This document shows, piece by piece, positions 27,326-36,227 of a DNA stretch of 64,000 bases. Position numbers and translations under genes: made by a program. The number at the start of each line of letters is the position of its first letter. Position 1 is the stretch's first letter. The notes beneath the pieces are model-generated. The model searched no databases and was not told the DNA's origin. It saw only the letters and a list, made by a program, of their open reading frames with translations. Source of the stretch: Urinicoccus timonensis (GTDB lineage Bacteria; Bacillota; Clostridia; Tissierellales; Peptoniphilaceae); assembly GCF_900232945.1 (NCBI RefSeq), contig NZ_OCTU01000001.1, forward strand, positions 39,219-103,218, given 5' to 3'.

Positions 27326-27440
27326 GTTACCAAGAGGGTCTGATTTTCACTGTTACTTATGCAGTGGGAATTGGATCTTTTTATTTATCCAAATTTATTT
27401 TTGAAAATTGGTTACCAAGAAAGACTTCTTTTCACTGTTA
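27326..27440 (+). repeat. Pair of short direct repeats
   Basis: Two 30-base units, at 27326-27355 and 27411-27440, share identical ends (GTTACCAAGA and TTTTCACTGTTA) with a variable middle, 85 bases apart. They lie just after the sigma-like gene and before the recombinase leader. They could be binding sites for an element-encoded recombinase or excision factor. Confidence 0.55.
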
Positions 27441-27796
27441 AGTATAAGAGGGTAATTTTAAACAATTTTGTTTCATCAAGATAAGTATTTTCTGATGGTC
27501 AAATTTAAAAAAAGATTAATAACTCTCGATAAATTTTGAACCTTAACAATTGAATAGACCAAGACAAGACGTTAATCATTTTTGGAGCGTGATAACCTAT
27601 CCGCCAAGATCTTTCTGCTGAATAATTCGGCAAAACAAGTACTGCTAAGCTAAAAGCAAGGGAAGAAGAAAGGGAGCGATAAGTAAGAGTTTGAATATAG
27701 GGAGGGATACCCTATTCGCTATGAAGAAAATGAGGATAATGATACTTCTAAGGTTGAAGCCGGCTCATCCTGAATAGAGGCGGAGGTGAGATTCCT
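27441..27796 (+). other. Long non-coding leader before the recombinase module
   Basis: No convincing gene occupies these 356 bases. Possible structures include ATAGGG (27697-27702) with CCCTAT (27710-27715) and a stem pairing GAGGAT with ATCCT around a 30-base loop near 27732-27771. One frame reads open from about 27650 to 27776 without a good start. It may be a leader RNA or the origin/att-proximal control region of the element. Confidence 0.4.
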
Positions 27797-28018
27797 ATGT
27801 TGCTAATCCAAGGCACTTGTCAATGTCAAAAAACTTTAATTTTATATTGTGAGGTAAAACCTATGAATACAAAAGAAAAGAAGAAATATAAACCTAAAGA
27901 GCAAATATCAAAAGAAGATTATTCTAAAAAAATTACTTACACTCAAAGTGATAAAGAGTCCCTCGACTTACTAGATATTGTAGAACTTTATTTATGTAGA
28001 GCTTGTATAAGACTATAA
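27797..28018 (+). CDS. Small hypothetical protein upstream of the recombinases
   Basis: A 73-codon frame starting at ATG 27797, nine bases after GGAGGT (27782-27787). A second in-frame ATG at 27863 follows GAGGT and would give a 51-residue lysine-rich protein (MNTKEKKKYKPKEQISKEDY). The C-terminus, LDIVELYLCRACIRL, looks cut off, so the gene may be a remnant. I do not recognise a family. Its placement recalls the small ORFs preceding recombinases in Tn4451-like elements. Confidence 0.45.
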   Translation: MLLIQGTCQCQKTLILYCEVKPMNTKEKKKYKPKEQISKEDYSKKITYTQSDKESLDLLDIVELYLCRACIRL

Positions 28019-28072
28019 GCTGGGGTGCTGACTTAAAAACTTGGGTGCGGTAAAATATAAGTGGTAGAAGAA

Positions 28073-28110
28073 CTCCTTAATGACTATTTGCCCAAATACA
28101 AATTAAGGAG
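28073..28110 (+). promoter_or_regulatory. Hairpin sequestering the RBS of the recombinase operon
   Basis: CTCCTTAAT (28073-28081) is perfectly complementary to ATTAAGGAG (28102-28110), and the loop contains a further small stem (ATTTG with AAAT). The right arm contains most of the SD AAGGAGG (28105-28111) of the first recombinase gene at 28119. Confidence 0.7.
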
Positions 28111-28118
28111 GTTTTGTG

Positions 28119-29789
28119 ATGGAAAAATTTGCTTGTATGTATCTTCGTTTATCGAGAGAGGATGGAGATAGCACAGAAAGTAACTCTATTTCAAATCAAA
28201 GACAGATTATCAAATCATATGCAAGGGACAATGATTTTAAAGTTGTTGCTGAATATGTAGATGATGGCTTTTCAGGATCTAATTTTGACAGACCAAAATT
28301 CAAGAAGATGATTCAAGATCTTGAAGAAAAGAAGTTCAAAACAATTATTGTGAAGGACTTATCCCGTTTTGGGAGAGATTATATCGAATCAGGTAAATAT
28401 CTACAAAAGATATTTCCAGAAAAAGGTATAAGATTTATATCCGTAAACGATAACTATGATAGTGAAAATGCAGATGTAAGCGATACACATCTAATTCTTC
28501 CTATAAGAAACTTTATTAATGATTCTTATTGTAGGGATATTTCAATGAAGGTTAAATCTTCAAAAGAGATTAAAAGAAAGAATGGTGAATTTATTGGTGC
28601 ATTTGCTCCTTTTGGTTATAAGAAGGATAGCAAAAACAAACATAAGTTAGTCGTTGATACAGAAGTTTCACACATAATTGAAAGAATCTTCAATATGAAG
28701 ATAGACGGTTATTCATCTAAAGCCATTGCAGATTTTTTAAATAGCATAGGTTGTGTAACACCATCTAAGCATAAAGAAAATTCTGGCGATAATCATACTA
28801 CTGGTTTTATTGTTAAAGACTCTAAATGGGACGCAAAAATGGTCAATAGGATTATTACAAACAAGGTCTATATAGGAGTGCTTGAACAAGGGAAAACTAG
28901 AAAACTAAATTACAAGTCTAAGAGAGAAGTAGAAGTAAATGAAGAAGATTGGATTGTAATAAACGACTCACATAAGCCTATTATTTCAAAAAGCATTTAT
29001 GCTTTGGCTAATAAGATGATGCTTCGAGATGTAAAACAATCGGCAGATATACCACATATTTTATCAGGAATGCTTTATTGCAAAGATTGTGGGTCTTCAA
29101 TGGTTAGAAGAAAGGTTAAGTCCAAGAATGGATATAATATTTTTTATATTTGTTCTCATTATAATAACAAAGGAGATTGCACAAGACATAGTATAAAAGA
29201 AGACTATCTAATGGATATGACTCTTTTTGCACTTAAAGATTATTTAAAAAAATATAATGAACTACTAAGTCAAGTTAATAAGTTAGATGTATCAAAAGTT
29301 ACATTTAATATTGACTTTGAAAGCTTAAACTCAGAAAAAAGAAAGTATGAAAGACTTAGACAATCTTTATATATGGACTTAGAAGACGAACTTATAACTT
29401 CTGAAGAGTTTGAAAGGTTCAGAAAAAATTATCTTATTAAGATCAGGGAAATAGAGAAACAAATTGCTACAAAGAAAAATATACTTGCCAACTTGCAAGA
29501 AAAGATGAAAAACAAGGACAGTTTGCTTTCTGAAATTGTTCCCACTGATTTAAGTAGCCTAAATAGGCTAACAATCGTATCTTTTATAGATAGGATTGAG
29601 ATTGGAGAAAACAATGAGATTAATTTTGTCTTCAATAATTTGGAAACAGTTAACTTACTGAAGACTCTTATAAAAGAAGAAAGTGAAAGTAAGTCCGATG
29701 TAAAGAAGAATTTGATTTCAATAAATAAGGTCTTTGGAAATGCTCTTGAAAACAAGACTCCAATGCAATTAGTTGGAGGTGTTTTATAA
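28119..29789 (+). CDS. Large serine recombinase 1
   Basis: A 556-residue site-specific recombinase. The N-terminal resolvase domain has the catalytic serine in MYLRLSREDGDS near residue 10 and the arginine-rich IVKDLSRFGRDYIESGKYL near residue 75. The recombinase domain follows (residues 155-270), then a zinc ribbon with CKDCG near 325 and two further cysteines (YICSHY, GDCTRH), and a coiled coil near 395-455. It is the first of three overlapping recombinase genes at the element end. ATG 28119 follows AAGGAGG at seven bases. Confidence 0.95.
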   Translation: MEKFACMYLRLSREDGDSTESNSISNQRQIIKSYARDNDFKVVAEYVDDGFSGSNFDRPKFKKMIQDLEEKKFKTIIVKDLSRFGRDYIESGKYLQKIFPEKGIRFISVNDNYDSENADVSDTHLILPIRNFINDSYCRDISMKVKSSKEIKRKNGEFIGAFAPFGYKKDSKNKHKLVVDTEVSHIIERIFNMKIDGYSSKAIADFLNSIGCVTPSKHKENSGDNHTTGFIVKDSKWDAKMVNRIITNKVYIGVLEQGKTRKLNYKSKREVEVNEEDWIVINDSHKPIISKSIYALANKMMLRDVKQSADIPHILSGMLYCKDCGSSMVRRKVKSKNGYNIFYICSHYNNKGDCTRHSIKEDYLMDMTLFALKDYLKKYNELLSQVNKLDVSKVTFNIDFESLNSEKRKYERLRQSLYMDLEDELITSEEFERFRKNYLIKIREIEKQIATKKNILANLQEKMKNKDSLLSEIVPTDLSSLNRLTIVSFIDRIEIGENNEINFVFNNLETVNLLKTLIKEESESKSDVKKNLISINKVFGNALENKTPMQLVGGVL

Positions 29790-31459
29790 TGGCAAGAACT
29801 TCCAAAAGATATATTGAAAAGAAAAGTGAAAAGACAGAAAGAAAAGTCTTTAAGGCCGGAATTTATACAAGACTATCTAACGAAAGAACAGAAGAGTGGA
29901 GAGAAAAATCATACTCAATAGAAACTCAAATCCTATCTTGTAAAGAATATGCATTAAAAGAAAATATAGATGTTTTAGAAGTTTACACTGACTATGAATA
30001 TAGTGGGACAAACTTTGAAAGACCATCATTTCAGAATATGATGCAAGATATTAGGGATAGAAGAATCAATTGCATTATTATCAGAGATTTATCAAGACTT
30101 GGAAGAGAATATCTCGAAATGGGAAGATTGATTGATAAAGTTTTTCCATTTTTAGGTGTTAGATTTATTTCAGTTAATGATAAATTGGATACAGTCAAAG
30201 AAACAGATTCAAAGAAATCTTTTGAGGTTACTCTTAAAAATATTATCAACGATATGTATGCTAAGGATATTTCAGTTAAGATAAAAACCTCAAAACACAA
30301 CAGAGCAAGAAACGGATACTTTATTGGATCTGTTCCACCTTACGGGTATAAGATTAAAAAATCTAAAGAAGGTCAAAAACTTGTAATCGATGAGAATGTT
30401 AGATTTATCGTAGAAGAGATGTTTGATTTAACTCTTCAAGGCAAAAGCCAATATGAAGTCGCAAAGCATTTTAATGAAAAGGGATATGCTCCTGGAATGA
30501 TTTATTATAAAACTGGGAGAATTTACAGAGAAGACGATGATCCTGAATGGAATAAAGGGACAATTTCTAAAATGCTTACAAACCCAGCTTATACGGGGAC
30601 TTTAGTACAAGGAGTTAAGCAACAAAATCTAGCAAAAGGAATTAAACAACATTTTGTAGATGAAAGTCAGTATATAATTTGTGAGAATGCACATGAAGCA
30701 ATCATTTCTAAGGAAGTTCACGAAAGAATCTTACGAGAAAGACGAGAGAGAAAGAAAAATCATGTTTTCAGTTCGCCAATGCACAATTTTGAAAATAGGG
30801 ACTATGAGAACAGGTTTAAAGGTCTTGTAATCAATAATAATACTGGCAAAGAACTTAATAGAAGAACGCGTATCTATGGTAAGAATAGAGATAGACTTTA
30901 CTATTCATTTCAGAACGAAAGATTTAGCGGAAGTATAAAACCCGAAAAATCAGTATTCATCATGGAAAGAGATTTAGATCAGGCTATTAGTGATAAAATT
31001 TCTGAATTTATTATGAAGACAACTAGCAAGACAAAATTTGTTAATCGAATTAAAGCTAGATTTAATAAAGCGATAGATACTTTTAAGAAAGACATAGAAA
31101 ATCTTAAAAGAAAAAATCTAAATGAAGAAAATATCATTCAAAGAGCATATGAAGAATATAGCCTAGGTAAGATTGATAGAGATGAGTATTTATTAAGAAG
31201 AGAGATTGCTCAAAGTCATATGGCTACATTTGATAACGAGATTTCAGCAATTGAAGTTAATATCTCAAAGCTTAAAAAAGAAAGATTAAAATCAACAAAA
31301 TGGATAAATGATTTATATGCTTCAAAGAATTTGGAAAAGCTACCTGGTGATTTAATCCATAGCTTAATTGAAAAAATAATAGTTTATGATAAACACGAAT
31401 TTGAAATAGTCTTTAAATTCAATATAGATAATTTGGTAGGAGGAACAGACGATGAGTAA
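29789..31459 (+). CDS. Large serine recombinase 2, zinc ribbon degenerate
   Basis: A 556-residue serine recombinase with the catalytic serine in YTRLSNERTE near residue 30 and IIRDLSRLGREYLEMGRLI near residue 95. The recombinase domain spans about 175-285. In the region where the zinc ribbon should lie (FKGLVINNNTGKELNRRTRI) the paired cysteines are missing, unlike its two neighbours. A helical, lysine-rich segment with coiled-coil character covers 420-510. The ATG overlaps the stop of recombinase 1 (TAATG). Confidence 0.93.
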   Translation: MARTSKRYIEKKSEKTERKVFKAGIYTRLSNERTEEWREKSYSIETQILSCKEYALKENIDVLEVYTDYEYSGTNFERPSFQNMMQDIRDRRINCIIIRDLSRLGREYLEMGRLIDKVFPFLGVRFISVNDKLDTVKETDSKKSFEVTLKNIINDMYAKDISVKIKTSKHNRARNGYFIGSVPPYGYKIKKSKEGQKLVIDENVRFIVEEMFDLTLQGKSQYEVAKHFNEKGYAPGMIYYKTGRIYREDDDPEWNKGTISKMLTNPAYTGTLVQGVKQQNLAKGIKQHFVDESQYIICENAHEAIISKEVHERILRERRERKKNHVFSSPMHNFENRDYENRFKGLVINNNTGKELNRRTRIYGKNRDRLYYSFQNERFSGSIKPEKSVFIMERDLDQAISDKISEFIMKTTSKTKFVNRIKARFNKAIDTFKKDIENLKRKNLNEENIIQRAYEEYSLGKIDRDEYLLRREIAQSHMATFDNEISAIEVNISKLKKERLKSTKWINDLYASKNLEKLPGDLIHSLIEKIIVYDKHEFEIVFKFNIDNLVGGTDDE

Positions 31460-32945
31460 GATTGCTCTTTATATTAGATTATCCGTTGAAGATATGATAA
31501 AGACTGATGAGAGTGAAAGTATCATAAACCAAAGAGCATATCTAAACGATTATCTCGACAAGAATGAAGAATTTAAGATCTTCACAAGAGAAGAATATGT
31601 CGATGATGGATATTCTGGAACAAATGAAAATAGACCAGCCTTTCAAAGAATGCTGGAAGATGTAAAGAAAAATAATATCCAGACGATAATTGTAAAAGAC
31701 TTGTCCAGATTTATGAGAGATTATATAACCCTTGGAGATTACCTTGAAAATATATTTCCATTCCTAGGAGTAAGATTCATTGCCATAAATGATGGCTATG
31801 ATAGCAACAAAGAAAAAGGAAATGGAACAGATTTAGATATTCAATTTAAGGGACTATTATATGATTTCTACACAAAAGATATTTCTGAAAAGGTAAAGTC
31901 ATCTATGACTACACTTAAGAAACAAGGAAAATTTTTAGCTTGGAGTCCACCATTGGGATATATGAAAGATCCTAATGACAGACATAAAATCATAGTTGAT
32001 GAAGAAACAGCTTGGATAGTAAAGGAGATTTTCAAACTTGCACTTGATGGTATATCTTCAAGAAATATAGCTAAGATATTAAATGAAGAAAAAATTCCGA
32101 CACCATCAAAAAGAAAGAGCGAATTAACCAATCTTGACTTTGAATATTCAATAATTAGAACTGCGAAAAAACCTAGACCAACATGGACTAATGGCAATGT
32201 AATAGATGTATTAGCAAATGAAAATTATACTGGAACTTACACTTTTAATATGCAAGATAAGTCAGTGTTAAATCCCTCTTCTTTTAAATTCAAACCAAAA
32301 GAAGAATGGGGAAGAGTTGAGAATAACCATGAAGCTATTATATCTAAAGAAGACTTTGAAAAAGTTCAGAAGATTAAGGAGAAGAATCTATTTATGAAAG
32401 GTAAAAACACCGATTATGAATGGAGGAAAAAATCTCCACTACAAGGTTTTGCAAAATGTCCAACTTGTAATCACATTCTAGGATGTACTCAATCAAAAAG
32501 AAAACGACAAGATGGAACTATAAGGGTTCACACATATTTTACTTGTAGGATATGTAAGTGTAATAATGTAAAACATAAGAACTCAAGAGCAGGAAGCCTT
32601 GAAGAGCAAGTATTTGAAGCAATAAAGGAAAAATATGGTTTAGAAGATCCAATCAAGGATGAGAAAGTAAAAGTTAAACCTATGGAAAAATCTATCGAAG
32701 ATCTTGAAGCTAAGAAAATGCAAAATTTTGAGAAGTATAAATTAGGCAAGATGAATAGACAAAAATTCATTGACTCTAAAAATTTGATAGATGAAGAAAT
32801 ACAAGCAATAAAAGAAAAAATACAAAAAGCAAAAGAAGAAAAAGAAGTAATAGACAACACTAAACTTACCAGAGAATTGATGGAGAAATATATAGACTCA
32901 GTATTCTGTGAAGGAAATGAAGTGTTGAACATAATATGGAAGTAG
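31452..32945 (+). CDS. Large serine recombinase 3
   Basis: A 497-residue recombinase: catalytic serine in YIRLSVEDMI near residue 10, IVKDLSRFMRDYITLGDYL near 78, the recombinase domain at about 155-290, and a zinc ribbon CPTCNHILGC with CRICKC near 335-370. A short coiled coil ends the protein. It overlaps recombinase 2 by eight bases. It is the last gene before the element-chromosome junction. Confidence 0.94.
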   Translation: MSKIALYIRLSVEDMIKTDESESIINQRAYLNDYLDKNEEFKIFTREEYVDDGYSGTNENRPAFQRMLEDVKKNNIQTIIVKDLSRFMRDYITLGDYLENIFPFLGVRFIAINDGYDSNKEKGNGTDLDIQFKGLLYDFYTKDISEKVKSSMTTLKKQGKFLAWSPPLGYMKDPNDRHKIIVDEETAWIVKEIFKLALDGISSRNIAKILNEEKIPTPSKRKSELTNLDFEYSIIRTAKKPRPTWTNGNVIDVLANENYTGTYTFNMQDKSVLNPSSFKFKPKEEWGRVENNHEAIISKEDFEKVQKIKEKNLFMKGKNTDYEWRKKSPLQGFAKCPTCNHILGCTQSKRKRQDGTIRVHTYFTCRICKCNNVKHKNSRAGSLEEQVFEAIKEKYGLEDPIKDEKVKVKPMEKSIEDLEAKKMQNFEKYKLGKMNRQKFIDSKNLIDEEIQAIKEKIQKAKEEKEVIDNTKLTRELMEKYIDSVFCEGNEVLNIIWK

Positions 32946-32946
32946 C

Positions 32947-32973
32947 AAAGGGAGTGATCAATCACTCTCTTTT
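32947..32973. terminator. Terminator at the element end
   Basis: AAAGGGAGTGAT (32947-32958) and ATCACTCTCTTT (32961-32972) form a near-perfect palindrome followed by T residues. It would end the recombinase transcript just before the chromosomal junction. Confidence 0.8.
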
Positions 32974-32976
32974 AAA

Positions 32977-33588
32977 TTACATAACTATAAACCCTTTTTT
33001 GTCATAAGCTTGACATGAGAGGGCTTGGTAGGCCTGGAAGGGGACGGCTTCATAGGCAAAGTCCTGACAGAAACTTTCAAAAAGGGCCCGGTCACTCCGG
33101 GGGGATAGGGCACAATAGGCTATCTTATGGACCCGGTCCAGGACCATGGATCCGGTTCCTTCAAGATAGGCTGATTTTTTTCCATTTTCCCGGTAGTCGG
33201 TCTTTCGGTAGATGGAGCCTTGGGGGAGGTCCCTTAAGAGGAGGTCCTCCAGCTGGGGCAAAAACTTATCCACTTCCGCCTGACGGTTTTTGGCAAACAT
33301 GGGATAGATGGCCAGGTGGCCTCCAGCATGGGTAGAAAACCAATTGTTGGGGAAGATAGAGTCCGGGGTCCTTGGGTTGGGGGAATCCTTAAAAACATGG
33401 ACCTGGACTCCCCGGTCTCTCAGGGCCTGGACATAGGTCTTAAATTCTTCCAGGGCTTGTTTTTGGACCTGGTCTAGGGGCTTTTGGTCCTGGTGTTGGT
33501 AGAGGTTGTTGACGGCAGTTTCCTGGTTAAAGGCAAAGCAAGAGGGCTCCACCATTAAAACTTCATGGCTTGCTTGTTTTCTCTTCAT
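32977..33588 (-). pseudogene. ctlX: ctlX-like amidinotransferase-family gene truncated by the element
   Basis: The N-terminal 195 residues are a normal citrulline/amidinotransferase-fold hydrolase of the CtlX type (VLMVEPSCFAFNQETAVNN at 11-29, DSIFPNNWFSTHAGGHLAIYP near 78). The family is usually about 300 residues, but this copy stops at 203, after the acidic and aromatic AYEAVPFQAYQALSCQAYDK. The last few codons (KGFIVM) and the stop come from AT-rich element DNA. The catalytic cysteine region near the C-terminus is gone, so the enzyme is inactive. The missing 3' part should lie at the other end of the element, to the left of this window. Confidence 0.85.
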
Positions 33589-33599
33589 AATTTCTCCTA

Positions 33600-33632
33600 A
33601 AAAAAGACCCCTGGCCTAGGCCAAGGGTCTTT
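33600..33632. terminator. Bidirectional terminator between aldolase and ctlX
   Basis: AAAAAGACCC and GGCC pair with GGCC and GGGTCTTT around a TA centre, with A-rich and T-rich flanks on both sides. It would terminate the leftward aldolase transcript. Confidence 0.8.
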
Positions 33633-33637
33633 GCCTT

Positions 33638-34525
33638 TTATTTCATTGAGGCTTCGTAAATATCTTGGATGGATGCTTCCAAGGTCTTGGTAAATTCTTC
33701 ATCGCTTTGTTGCTTGGATAGGCCTTCGGTTAGACCTCTGGAGAAGGAGGCAATGACATTTTCATTTTTAGCCAGCTTGTCATTGGCTTCTTCCCGGCTA
33801 TAGCCACCGGATAGGGCAACAACTCTTAAAACTCTAGGATGCTTGGTTAGTTCTTGGTATAGGTTTGGAATGTTGGGAAGGGTTAATTTTAAGAGGACAT
33901 CTTGTCCTTCTTCCAATTGGTCTAGGTGTTTTTTCAGTTCCTTGACCAAGAGGGCTTCACATTTTTCTTTTTCTGGAGAGTCAATGGAAACTTCTGGCTC
34001 TACAATGGGAACAAGACCCTTTTTAATGATTTGACGGGCTAGATCAAATTGTTGGTCTACAATGCCTACAATGGCTTCTTCGTTGTAGGATTGGATAACG
34101 CTGCGCATCTTGGTTCCGAAGATGTGTTTTTCAATAGCCTTGTCTAAAAGGGCATCCAGACCTGGGTTGGGCTTCATTCTTTGGACGCCATTTTCAAGGT
34201 CGGCAAGGCCCTTGTCTATTTTCAAGAAAGGAACAATGTGTTTTTCTTCCCACAAGTAGTCAGCTGTTGGCTTGCCTTGGATTTCAGAATCCATGGTCCG
34301 TTCAAAGAGAATGGCTCCTAGAATATGATCCTTGGTAAAGGCGGGGTTGGTAATAATCCGGGTCCGCATTTGGTGGACCAGGTCAAACATTTCCTCTTCA
34401 TTGGAATAGGCATCTTCCAAAACGCCATAGCGTTTCAAGGCAGTGGGGGTGCTTCCTCCACTTTGGTCTAAAGCGGCGATAAAGCCCCTACCATTTTTTA
34501 TTTGGTCCTTCATTTCTTGGTTCAT
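33638..34525 (-). CDS. fda: Class I fructose-bisphosphate aldolase
   Basis: The enzyme splits fructose 1,6-bisphosphate into triose phosphates in glycolysis through a Schiff-base lysine. At 295 residues it matches the bacterial class I (Fda) type. It shows [20 protein letters not shown] near the N-terminus, [14 protein letters not shown] near residue 100, a [17 protein letters not shown] segment near 175, and [18 protein letters not shown] near 235. The start is ATG 34525 with AAGGATG upstream; 29 extra codons of open frame before it lack an SD. Its own terminator follows. Confidence 0.95.
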   Translation of the reverse strand: MNQEMKDQIKNGRGFIAALDQSGGSTPTALKRYGVLEDAYSNEEEMFDLVHQMRTRIITNPAFTKDHILGAILFERTMDSEIQGKPTADYLWEEKHIVPFLKIDKGLADLENGVQRMKPNPGLDALLDKAIEKHIFGTKMRSVIQSYNEEAIVGIVDQQFDLARQIIKKGLVPIVEPEVSIDSPEKEKCEALLVKELKKHLDQLEEGQDVLLKLTLPNIPNLYQELTKHPRVLRVVALSGGYSREEANDKLAKNENVIASFSRGLTEGLSKQQSDEEFTKTLEASIQDIYEASMK

Positions 34526-34589
34526 GAATACATCCTTTCTTTGTTCACATTTTTTTCTTATATACCCAAACGGCAAGTTCTTAAGCAAG

Positions 34590-36179
34590 TCAGAAGACAG
34601 CGATGTGGCCATCGGTTCGTTTTTCTGTACCTCCGCAGTAGATGCCGTTTTCTAAACGTAAAATAATTTGCCCCCGACCCATGGCATAGGAGTCCTTGGC
34701 TAGGCTCAGGTCATGGCCCCGGTCTATGAGATTTTTCATAAGTTGGGGAGGGAAGTCACTTTCAACTTCCAAGGTCTTTCCCCCTAGCCACTGCCAACGA
34801 GGACAGTCCAAGGCTGCTTGGGGGTTGAGGCCCTTGTCGATTAGATTGGACAGGACTTGGACGTGGCCTTGGGGCTGCATAAAGGCCCCCATAACGCCAA
34901 AGCTAGCCACTGCTTGTCCATCTTTTGTAATAAATCCTGGAATAATGGTGTGGTAGGACCTCTTTCTGGGCCCCAGGCAATTGGGGTGGTTGGGGTTCAG
35001 GACGAAATTTGCCGCCCGGTTGTTGTAGCTGATACTAAAATCTGGATGGACTAGGCCCGAGCCAAAGCCATCGTAGTTGGATTGGATTAGGCTTACCATG
35101 GTGCCTTCCTGGTCAGCAGCCGTTAAATAAACGGTAGAGGGACTGGAAGGAAGACAGGAAAAGTCCTGGGCCTGGTCTGTGAGCATTGTAGACAAGTCCT
35201 TGAGATAGCTGGGACTTAAGAGGTCCTGGCAGGGCCGGGGCAAAAAGTCCGGATCACAGACATAGTCTCTTGCTAGGGACATGGCCAACTTGGTGGCTTC
35301 AATTTGCCGGTGTAAAAAGTCCTCTTCCTGGCCCACTGGGGCTTGGTTTAAAACCCCCAAGGCCATAAGGACACTAATGCCATGGCCGTTGGGAGGAAGC
35401 TCGTGGATCTTATATCCCCGATAGTTGGTGGAGAGGGGGTCTGTCCAAAAGCAGTGGTAGTTTTTGTAGTCCTCAAAATCCACCAGGCCCCCCTGGTCCT
35501 GTATGTATTGGGCAGAACCACGGGCCAGGCTTCCCTCGTAAAATTCCCCTCTTTGGGTCTTGGAAATGAGGTCCAAGGTCTGGGCCAAGCCAGTATTTTT
35601 ATAAATTTCACCGGCCTTGGGGGCCTCTTGCTTAGACCCGTAAAGGTCAAAAAGAGGGGCTAGGTCCATATCCAAACCCCGGTATTTTTCAAATTCCTTC
35701 TCCCAAAGGACGGAGATGGTTTCTGATACCGGATAGCCCTCTCGGGCATAGGAGATAGCCGGTTGAAAGACTTCTTGGAAGGGAAGCCTACCAAAACGCT
35801 GGGATAGGGCAATCCACCCATCTACCGCCCCGCCAATATTAATGGACAAAGGCCCAAAACTTGGGACCTGGTCATAGCCTAGGTCCTGGTAAGTTTGCCA
35901 GCTTGCCCTTCCAGGAGCATAACCTGAGGCATTGAGGCCATGGAGCCTTCCATCCTTGTAGACCAAGGCAAAAAGGTCTGACCCCAAGCCATTGCAAGTA
36001 GGCTCCAAAACCGTCATGGCCACAGCCATGGCCAGGGCAGCATCTACAGCATTTCCTCCGGCCCTTAAAATATCCAGGCCCACTTGGGAGGTCAAGGGGT
36101 TGGAAGAAGCGGTCATGGCCCGGCCGTAGACCACAGGACGCCGGGAGGGATAGGGGTAGACATGTGGGTTAAAATCCAT
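34590..36179 (-). CDS. Gamma-glutamyltransferase-family protein (YwrD-like)
   Basis: A 529-residue Ntn-hydrolase of the gamma-glutamyltranspeptidase family, which cleaves or transfers gamma-glutamyl groups after self-processing at a threonine. The N-terminal segment [20 protein letters not shown] and [19 protein letters not shown] is diagnostic. The predicted nucleophile is the Thr in [13 protein letters not shown] near residue 347. There is no signal peptide, so it is probably cytoplasmic, unlike typical secreted GGT. It lies between the aldolase and glycerol kinase genes on the same strand. Confidence 0.9.
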   Translation of the reverse strand: MDFNPHVYPYPSRRPVVYGRAMTASSNPLTSQVGLDILRAGGNAVDAALAMAVAMTVLEPTCNGLGSDLFALVYKDGRLHGLNASGYAPGRASWQTYQDLGYDQVPSFGPLSINIGGAVDGWIALSQRFGRLPFQEVFQPAISYAREGYPVSETISVLWEKEFEKYRGLDMDLAPLFDLYGSKQEAPKAGEIYKNTGLAQTLDLISKTQRGEFYEGSLARGSAQYIQDQGGLVDFEDYKNYHCFWTDPLSTNYRGYKIHELPPNGHGISVLMALGVLNQAPVGQEEDFLHRQIEATKLAMSLARDYVCDPDFLPRPCQDLLSPSYLKDLSTMLTDQAQDFSCLPSSPSTVYLTAADQEGTMVSLIQSNYDGFGSGLVHPDFSISYNNRAANFVLNPNHPNCLGPRKRSYHTIIPGFITKDGQAVASFGVMGAFMQPQGHVQVLSNLIDKGLNPQAALDCPRWQWLGGKTLEVESDFPPQLMKNLIDRGHDLSLAKDSYAMGRGQIILRLENGIYCGGTEKRTDGHIAVF

Positions 36180-36227
36180 TGTAACCTCCTTTAAAATATA
36201 CCATTGAATCCCTCTTGTGACAAGGAT

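Larger units (their letters stand above)
1..32990. mobile_element. Right-hand part of an integrative element carrying a metallophore locus
   Basis: This AT-rich block ends abruptly inside a ctlX-like gene at about 32,980-32,995, where the GC-richer core begins. Three large serine recombinase genes lie right at that end, the usual place for an integration module. Inside are a siderophore-type NRPS locus, an ImmA/XRE regulatory pair and a sigma-like regulator, all typical of ICE cargo and control genes. No conjugation genes are visible, so the rest presumably lies to the left of the window. The gene set (DtxR regulator, NRPS, transporters, recombinases) recalls the equibactin element ICESe2 of Streptococcus equi. 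That comparison is from memory of the family, not from an alignment. Confidence 0.75.

Noticed and set aside
27650-27776. Open frame reading ISKSLNIGRDTLFAMKKMRI in the leader before the recombinases
   Set aside because: There is no start codon with an SD and no recognisable family; it overlaps possible RNA stems, so it is described as leader.
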